DNA of 13,247 nt, taken from assembly GCA_009193035.1 (NCBI GenBank), contig SWDT01000459.1, forward strand, positions 1 to 13,247. Direction: 5' to 3'. A program made the position numbers and the translations under genes. The notes beneath the pieces were generated by a model. It saw nothing but the letters and a program-made list of their open reading frames with translations, did not search any database and was not told the origin of the DNA. Source of the stretch: Halicephalobus mephisto. Taxonomy: Eukaryota > Nematoda > Chromadorea > Rhabditida > Panagrolaimidae. This document shows positions 7,081 to 13,247 of this stretch, in pieces (position 1 is the first letter of the stretch; each line of letters begins with the position of its first letter).

Positions 7081-7480
7081 TAAAAAAATTACCCCAGTGG
7101 ATTTTAAAATTTTTTGATAGTTGAAATTCTGGCAAGCGTTGCAAAACTCACAGTAGAACTTTTGAAAAGTTTAGAAATTTTTTATTTGATTTTGGAAGTT
7201 TGAAGAACTTAAAAAATATGTTCAAGGAATTCTAAAAAGTTTAGAAATTCTGAAAAAGTTTTAGAAAATTTTGAAAGAATTCTAAAAGTTTCGGGATTCC
7301 GAAAGGTATCAGAAGAGTTCTGGAGGATCGGAGAATTTAGAAGATTTTGAAAGAATTCTTGAAAAGTTTCGAGGGATTCTGAAAGGTATCAGAAGATTTC
7401 TGAAGGATTCGGAAGGTTTTAAACAATTTTGAAAGATTCTGAGAATTTTGGGGGAATTTCTGAATATTTCTTTGGGAAGT
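7081..7480 (+). repeat. Purine-rich minisatellite at the inner end of the left arm
   Basis: After a more complex lead-in (accccagtggattttaaaat at 7091), the strand becomes a degenerate repeat of words like gaattctgaaaagttt. Larger units of about 80 bp can be seen: gaaaggtatcagaag starts at 7301 and at 7381, and tttcg(ag)gggatt(c)c at 7289 and 7367. A 20-bp substructure is likely. No frame is coding. Confidence 0.75.
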
Positions 7481-7609
7481 TTCAGAAATTTGCAAAAATT
7501 CTAAAACACTTCAGAAACTTTTAAAATTCCAGAAAATTCGAATTCCTATATTGGATTCTAGAAAAATTCAGAATTTTCTAGAAATTTCTGCAAAATTTTT
7601 CAGAAAACT
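7481..7609. other. Palindrome spacer and symmetry axis (about 7543)
   Basis: Clear symmetry is lost inside tttgggaagt (7471) and acttcccaaa (7607-7616). The roughly 130 bp between are still made of tctgaaa/tttcaga-like words, so weak pairing remains, but about 60 bp at 7520-7580 do not pair cleanly. The axis is therefore a short spacer flanked by divergent minisatellite, not a sharp head-to-head junction. Confidence 0.75.
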
Positions 7610-8003
7610 TCCCAAAGAATATTCAGAATTCCCCAAAACTTCTCAGAATCTTTTCAAAATTGTTTAAAACCTTCCAGAATCCTTCAGAAATCTTCTGTAC
7701 CTTTCAGAATCCCTCGAAACTTTTCAGAATTCTTCAAAATCTTCTAAAATTCCTCCAGAATCCTCCAGAACTCTTCTGATACCTTTCGAATCCCCCGAAA
7801 CTTTTCAGAATTCTTTCAAAATTTTCTAAAACTTTTTCAGAATTCTCTAAAACTTTTTAGAATTCCTTGAAATATTTTTAAAGTTCTTCAAAACCTTTCC
7901 AAAATCAAATAAAAAAATTTCTAAACTTTTCAAAAGTTCTACTGTAGTTTTCAACGCTTCCAGAATTTCAAACATCAAAAAATTTTAAAATCCCACTCGG
8001 GGT
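7610..8003 (-). repeat. Inner minisatellite, right-arm copy
   Basis: This is the reverse complement of the left minisatellite: cttctgtacctttcagaatc near 7692 and cttctgatacctttcgaatc near 7773 are the two 80-bp units on the minus strand. It ends with tcccactcggggt, the mirror of accccagtgg with one extra base. Confidence 0.7.
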
Positions 8004-8215
8004 AATTTTTTTAAAATAATCAAAAATTAAATAAAATTTTAATTTTATTTCTTAATTTTAATTTTTATATTTATTTTAATTTTAAATTTTTATATTTATT
8101 TTAATTCTAAATTTTAATTATTATATTTATTTTAATTTTAATTTTAAATTTTATATTTATTTTAATTTTTAATTTTAATTTTAATTTTAAATTTATAATT
8201 TATTTTTAATTTTAT
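8004..8215. repeat. A/T-only low-complexity tract, right-arm copy
   Basis: This is the complement of 6871-7080, with words such as tttatttta and ttttaattt. It holds no gene and no regulatory motif. Confidence 0.65.
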
Positions 8216-8605
8216 TTGAAAAACAAAACCTGCCATGGACTGGTCCTACAGTATCTGTCGTACCAAGCAATGGCACATAATGTAGAGTCTTCTATTGCCC
8301 CAGGCATCTATCACCGAAGGGCCTCGGAGGGGAAATGTATTTGGAAACTTCCAAGAATAAACGGAAAAGATAATTACGATAAAGAGGAAAATAATTTTCG
8401 TCATCCTTGCTGACAGTCAATTGACTCGACTGATTTTTTGAAACTTTTCTGAGATAACTTTATAAAATTTTATTATCTATTAATCGATAGTTTAATTTTT
8501 GAACATTTTTTTTTCAGTAAATTTGCAAAAAATAATTTACAATAAAAAACTACAGCAATCGGTGATTTTAAAATGACGTCAAATTTTCCGTTCAAAAATC
8601 AGATT
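8216..8605. other. Mirror of the 6481-6870 stretch, no gene called
   Basis: The complex island runs from tgccatggactggtcctaca at 8231 to about 8410. Open frames here are out of phase with each other and with the left arm. One plus-strand frame (8216-8413, 65 codons) shares only a fragment, GKCIWKLPR, with the left-arm reading. The rest is A/T-rich. Confidence 0.4.
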
Positions 8606-9154
8606 TTATCTTTTATTCGAGTCTCTATAAAAATTTTCTTTTTTATATTTTAAAAATTATTTTTTTATTTTTTTATATTTTTTAAAATCTATTTTTTATT
8701 TTTTTATATTTTAGAAATTATTTTTTATTTTTTTTATATTTTTAAAAATCATTAAAATGACTTAAATGCTTAAAAAACAAATTTTGTGTGAAATTTAAGT
8801 AGAATTAAAGGATTTTTTCGAAAGTCCTGGATGGAAAACTTTCAATTTTTTAGAATAATTACGTTTTTTCGATTAAAAGGGCGTTGATCAGAAATTATTT
8901 CAGGATGGCGCCAGATTGCCCATTCAGGAATTACGTCTTATCTTAAATTTCAATGGCAGTAAAAATCATTTTTTTATTCTTTATATTCTTAGAGATCACT
9001 AGAACCTGACGTAGATACAGTAAACAACAAAAAAGTTCAATTTTATATAAAATTTAAACAAAATTTAAAAAATCAAATTTCTCAATAAATCCCGAACGGA
9101 TATTTTTTTACTTTTTTGGACAGATTACGTTTTTTGATTATTGAAATATATCTG
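8606..9154. other. A/T-rich low-complexity DNA, right arm, no gene
   Basis: This mirrors 5893-6480 with T-rich runs on the plus strand at 8640-8750. It keeps the patch atggcgccagattgcccatt at 8905-8924. At 8926-8950 it has 25 bases where the left arm has 59, the largest difference I found between the arms. Confidence 0.5.
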
Positions 9155-9320
9155 TTATGTCATTCTACTTAGAATGAGACACAGTAAAAAATAGGAATAT
9201 ATATATTAAATACCAGAGCTACACCGGGGAGGACTGCCGGTACGCCGGAGTGTTCCCTTCTGTACTCCTCAGCGGAGAAGGGACTGTTGAATCTTCGGTG
9301 TTCTGGATATCTCCGGTCAT
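9155..9320 (-). other. Mirror of the GC island; its short frame is interrupted
   Basis: This is the reverse complement of the 5725-5892 island. On the minus strand an ATG at 9320-9318 opens the same reading as the left arm, then stops at 9221-9219 after 33 codons because ccggg is read here as ccgg. A 66-codon frame in another phase (9369-9169) overlaps it. Neither is convincing as a gene. Confidence 0.3.
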
Positions 9321-9587
9321 GGGAACTATGATCACAACAATTCCGAATATTGGTTTTTTCGAATAACATTATTTTTTGAATCAGGAATCAGTTTTTATCT
9401 TTCATTTCCAAGTTTGTAAAAATCATTCTTTATTTTTTTATTCTTGAAAATCCAGGAAAGCTTAGATGAATGGATATCATTCTTCCTAATTTGGATTATG
9501 AATTAAAAATATTCAAAAATCAGATTTCAAGAAAATTGGATTAGCTAGTGTTGTAGATTTTGGGTTGGCCTTCAAAAATGTACAAGG
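9321..9587. other. AT-rich stretch, right arm, nothing recognised
   Basis: This is the mirror of 5456-5724 with scattered one-base indels (gttgtgatcatag here, gttgtggatgcatag in the left arm). It has no gene and no repeat. Confidence 0.45.
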
Positions 9588-9912
9588 ACATTGTTGGAAC
9601 AGAAACTGAACAAGAGAGGACTTGAATACTAGGAACCGTGGAGTACTGTAGATCAGAAATGAGATTTTCGATTATATCGTGTTGAAACTCGTCATGATAC
9701 TGTTCAGACAGAAACTGGACAAGAAAGGATCTAAAGAAATAACTTGAATACTAGGGACCGTGGAATACTGTAGACCAGGAATGAGATTTTCGATTATATC
9801 GTGTTGAAACTCGTCATGATACTGTTCAGACAGAAACTGAACAAGAGAAGACCTAAAGAGATGGCCGAGATATCAGATACCGTGGAGTACTGTAGATTAT
9901 GAATGAAAATTT
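9588..9912 (-). repeat. 122-bp direct tandem repeat, right-arm copy
   Basis: On this strand the units carry attatatcgtgttgaaactc, starting at 9671 and 9793, again 122 bp apart. The partial unit is at the inner end (9588-9665), as in the left arm. One block near 9862-9880 (gatggccgagatatcaga) differs from the left-arm counterpart by several clustered changes. Confidence 0.85.
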
Positions 9913-10106
9913 CAGTTGTTTTTTGTTGTTAATAAAATGTATAGTTGTTGTCTGTGCCTTACTGTTCAGTAAAGATTTGTGATGTTCTTTCTGTTTCTAT
10001 CCTAACAGACAGGAACCGCGAACAATAGGGATCACGGACAATAACAAGCTTTGCATATAAAAGTTAGAATACAAAACAAATAATAACAACCTGACGCCGG
10101 CTTCCT
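9913..10106. other. Spacer between tandem arrays, right-arm copy
   Basis: This is a close mirror of 4936-5129. It keeps the ttactgttcagtaa dyad near 9959-9972 and ends at cctgacgccggcttcctta. It holds no gene. Confidence 0.45.
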
Positions 10107-10652
10107 TATACACAAAAAATACATGGTATACAATGTATGAATAAATTAAAACAGCTCTGATTTATCGGATATATTATACTCAATGTATTGATAAATTGAG
10201 CTGATTCGTGTGTTGTATTAGTATCGATGCTTTGAAATGGCTCTGATTTATCCGATTATTATGATATTAATATACTATACTCAGTGCAGGGATAGACGAA
10301 GTTGATATCAGACACGTTTTATATAATGTACAAGTACGTTAAAATAGCTCTGATGTAACAGATACATGGTATTCAATATATAGACACATTAAGTACGGTA
10401 TTAGACACATTTTATATAATGTACAAGTACGTCAAAACGGCTCTGTATAATAGATGCATCGATGTATTAGAACGGTATCAGTGCATTTTATATAATGTAC
10501 AAGTATGTTAAAAAAAGCTTTAGCATATAAGATACATGATATTCAATGCATCGATGTATTAGATACGGTGTCAGTGCATTTTATATGATGTACAAGTACG
10601 TTAAAACAGTTCTAACATATAAGATACATGATATTCAATGCATCGATGTATT
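10107..10652 (-). repeat. ~90-bp tandem array, right-arm copy
   Basis: This is the reverse complement of 4383-4935 with the same order of units (for example tacaagtacgtt words near 10329, 10422, 10499 and 10590). The right arm lacks single bases at several points, for example agaacggtatcag at 10470 against ctgataccgtatct in the left arm. Confidence 0.85.
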
Positions 10653-10665
10653 AGTTACGGTATCA
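10653..10665 (-). repeat. Target-site duplication, right arm
   Basis: The sequence agttacggtatca is the exact reverse complement of tgataccgtaact. It adjoins the caacaac tail of the inverted RTE element in the same position as in the left arm. The outer TSD of this copy lies outside the window. Confidence 0.8.
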
Positions 10666-13247
10666 ACAACAACAATAGATACAATAGAGACCCATCCTCA
10701 AGCGGGTTTGCCGCGTGGGTCACTTCGCTTCCATTCTTCGCGGTTTTGTGCCCTCGTCGACCAGTGCACGAACGGGGTTCTTGTCGGTCGGGTGGTGGTT
10801 GTGCGGGCGAGTGTGGTGGGCTGGAGAGAGAGGGTTGGAGGGAGTCGCTCCAGCGGGCGGGGTCTCCCTCGAGGTCTTGTCTTCCCCCGTACAGTCCATT
10901 CCGTGATCCTCCGTGTCCATCTGTCGTCTTCTCTTCTCATGACGTGTCCCGCCCAGCGGTGCTTTGCCTTGTAGATGTACTTGACGACGTCCTTGGCCCC
11001 GGAGAGTTTCCGTAGATCTTCATTGGTCCATCTCCGTTCCTTTGCTGGTGGCGGTTGACTCGGGTGAGCGCCCGTTCAAGTCCTCGGTATGTGTTTCTAT
11101 GTAGGAGATGGCAGATGCTGTGAGGGTCCATGTCTCGGAGGCGTAGCAGAGCGCGGGTAAGACGTGAGAGTTGAAGAGGGAAGCTCGAATGCCAGGATCT
11201 GACAGGTACCCAGTGACTTCCTTTATGCGCCCGAAGGCTCCCCATGCCGCTCTTTTCCTCCTTCTCAGTTCGCCCATGATCGAGCAATCTGCCGCAAGTA
11301 ACTTGCCGAGGTAGACGTAGGAGTTCGTCTCTTCGAGTGAGTGGCCGTCATGAGTGATCCCTGGTCCTTGGCAGTAGCGTTCCTCATTATCTGGGTCTTC
11401 TTCTTGTAATCGTCAGTCCGATGGCGCTTCCCGATTGTACTAGCTCGGTCAGCATCCCCTGAAGCTCGGCTGTAGAGTGAGAGATCAACACTATATCATC
11501 CGCGAATCGGAGATGAGACAGCAACGGCCCGTCGATCTTGATTCCTTTCTCCTTCCAGTCGAGGGTCCTCATCGCGTCTTCGAGGGCGGAGGTGAACAGC
11601 TTCGGGGATATCGTGTCGCCTTGGCGTACGCCTCTGCCTATTGGGATCGAAACGTTTCTATCGAAGGGGCAGATCGTGGCCGTGCAGTCTTCGGTCAGGG
11701 AGGCAAGAGTGTCGATGTAGGCGTTGTCAATCCCGGATGGACGAGACTGTTAAGGACGGCAGGGATCTCGACGCTGTCAAAGGCCTTCTGATAACCACGA
11801 AAGCCAGGACTAGGGGGAGGCGGTACTCCTTGCACTTCTCCATGAGTAACGTCAGTGCGTGGATGTGATCGATACAGCCGAAGCCTTTCCTAAAGCCGGC
11901 TTGCTCTAGGGGCTGGAACTCGTCGAGCTGCTTCTCCATCCTATTGACGAGGACCTTGGTAAAAATCTTGTAGGGAACGCTCAGGAGAGAGATCGGCCTG
12001 TAGTTACCGATGTCGTAGGGGTCGCCCTTCTTATGGATAAGAACCATGTTGTCTCTTTCCATTGTTTCGGGAACCTGTCTTTCCTAGATATGATGAAAAT
12101 CGGTCGGCTAGGAGAGTGTGGAGTGTGTGACCACCTGCTATGATCATCTCGGCGGTGATCTTGTCTGGCCCAGGAGCAGAGTGCTTCTTCATTCGGCTGC
12201 AGGCGGCTCGGACTTCGGATGGTAGGAGGACGGGTGGGTCTTCCCGAGGCATCGGTGATGAAATGCGGGAGATAGGTGTTGTGGAGCGGTAGAGATCGGT
12301 GTAGAACCCGGCGATTCTCTCCTCGATTCCTGCTCTCCTGGTGATGGGGACTCCTAGGTGTCACGTATAGCCTCGATCGGTTGACGTCCGGTGCTGAGCT
12401 CTCGTTTTGCGCGTTTGATGCTCTGTTTTTCCTCGGCTGCCTTCTGCAGGATCCTTTTCCTGTGCTCCTTGATGTCCTTCTTGATCGAGAACGGCAGTAC
12501 CAGTCTGCTGCAACTCTCATCCACAGTTCGCAGTTGGGGTCTCTTTTGAGTCGTCCTCTTCTGGCTATGGCAGAGGTGAGCGGTCGGTGAGTCGTGACGG
12601 TGCGGGTGTGCGGAGAGTAGCGAGGCTTGGCACAGCTGCGGATACCGTCAGTTAGCAAGGGTTAGTCAGTGGTAGGGTCCTGGTCGGTTGTCCATTCGTA
12701 GGCTGAGAGGTAAGCTTCGAAAGTGTGGGATCTATGGAGGGACTTCCTGTGGGTCGGGCTGCATACCTGATCGTCTTCTCGAGGCGGTAACGGAGTTGAA
12801 TTCGTGCTCTTAGGAGTCGATGGTCCGAAGGCGAATCAAAACCGCGGACAACAGCAACGTCCTGGAATACCCACCTTCTGTTCGTGAAGATATGATCAAT
12901 TTCATATGTCATACTTCCGTTTGGGACTTCCACGTCCAACGGTGGTCTGCTCGCTTGGAGAAGAGAGATTCCCGTGAAAGAGGCGTGTGCGGTTGACGAA
13001 TTCGACGACCAGATCTCCTGCTTCGTTCCTGACGTCGACTGAGTGGCGGTCCGATGCGGTATTCTCCGTCTTCGTTGGGCCAATCCTTGAGTTGAAGTTC
13101 TCTATGATGAACCGGTAGAAGGCCTTCTCTTGACGGTAGACTTCTTGAAGCTTTGTGAAGAAGGATTCTCGTCTTTCGATAGGAGCTGCGGATGTCGGGG
13201 CATAAACGTTCAGGATCGAGACGTGCTCTTTCCAAAGCGTAGTCGGA
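10666..13247 (-). mobile_element. RTE-clade non-LTR retrotransposon, right-arm copy, cut by window end
   Basis: This is the same insertion as 1107-4369, inverted. It runs from the TTG tail (here caacaacaac...) to the middle of the endonuclease and leaves the window at a point equivalent to left-arm 1769. It shares the insertion point and the frameshift of the left copy, so it is not an independent insertion. It has many more frame breaks. Confidence 0.93.
10698..13247 (-). pseudogene. Degraded RTE endonuclease/reverse transcriptase (right arm)
   Basis: The stop corresponds to 10700-10698, and FADDIVLISHS and RWTRRITEWTVRG can still be read on the minus strand. One-base lesions absent from the left copy break it. 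A base is lost near 11794-11796 inside motif A, so FVDY becomes FVVI. Breaks also lie near 12923 (after VEVP), 12968, 13044 (extra base) and 13098-13104, where the GDFN motif is scrambled and its Asp lost. The frameshift after VHPG is shared with the left copy. Whether the private lesions are biological or consensus errors is unclear, because nearly all are single-base indels. Confidence 0.88.

Larger units (their letters stand above)
1769..7480 (+). repeat. Left arm of giant imperfect palindrome
   Basis: This stretch recurs as its reverse complement at 7610-13247. I matched anchors by eye: 1769/13247, 3456/11572, 4370/10665, 4941/10101, 5721/9324, 6821/8273, 7091/8003 and 7471/7616. The sums of paired positions drift from 15016 to 15094, so the arms are collinear with small indels. 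Similarity looks near 98-99% in the RTE 3' part and lower in A/T-rich low-complexity parts, where alignment is uncertain. The arm may extend left of 1769, because the window ends before its mirror could be seen. It could be a long terminal inverted repeat, an inverted segmental duplication or a fold-back artefact. Confidence 0.95.
7610..13247 (-). repeat. Right arm of giant imperfect palindrome, truncated by window end
   Basis: This is the reverse complement of 1769-7480 in the same order: minisatellite, A/T tracts, two complex islands, 122-bp repeats, 90-bp array, then RTE element. It is about 78 bp shorter than the left arm over the shared span. About 33 bp of that comes from one place (8926-8950 against 6091-6149). 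Much of the rest is scattered loss of single bases. The last bases, 13238-13247, still match 1769-1778, so the arm continues past the window. Confidence 0.95.

Noticed and set aside
8892..8940. Possible splice acceptor (ttatttcag followed by gatggcgcc) suggesting an exon near 8904-8932
   Set aside because: Acceptor-like words are common in T-rich DNA, there is no supporting donor or long frame, and the adjoining segment differs between arms.
1..13247. CRISPR array or bacterial operon
   Set aside because: The repeats have no regular unique spacers, and the gene content is a eukaryotic non-LTR retrotransposon.

Overview
The window is eukaryotic, repeat-derived DNA with no recognisable host gene. 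Its organising feature is one very large imperfect palindrome. Sequence from 1769 (and probably further left) to about 7480 returns as its reverse complement from about 7610 to 13247, where the window cuts the right arm off. Paired positions sum to 15016 at the outer end, 15035-15045 in the middle and 15087-15094 near the axis, so the symmetry axis is near 7543 and the right arm is about 78 bp shorter in total.

Each arm, from outside in, holds: (1) a GC-rich non-LTR retrotransposon of the RTE clade (left 1107-4369 on +, complete apart from its start; right 10666-13247 on -, cut by the window edge); (2) an AT-rich tandem array of roughly 90-bp units into which that element inserted; (3) a 122-bp tandem repeat; (4) AT-rich, mostly low-complexity DNA with two islands of more complex sequence; (5) a purine-rich minisatellite at the axis. 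Left of the array lie a stretch without features (481-780) and a minisatellite with a 22-bp step (1-480).

The RTE element encodes an apurinic-like (EEP) endonuclease followed by a reverse transcriptase. The left copy keeps the endonuclease and RT catalytic motifs, but one frameshift near 3294 splits RT motifs A and B into different frames, and no ATG opens the endonuclease frame. A 13-bp target-site duplication (tgataccgtaact) flanks the left copy. The same junction, TSD and frameshift occur in the right arm, so the element was inserted and already frameshifted before the arms were duplicated and inverted. The RTE C-terminal region and short 3' tail resemble nematode RTE elements. A nematode or other invertebrate host is inference only.

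The arms differ mainly by single-base indels, many in homopolymers, and the right arm is usually the one missing a base. That suggests a very young or gene-converted palindrome with poorly polished consensus, or a fold-back read or assembly artefact. A 33-bp asymmetry near 6091-6149 is the best sign of real divergence. If the structure is real, it could be a foldback-type element or an inverted segmental duplication, and a transcript across the axis would form a dsRNA stem several kb long.
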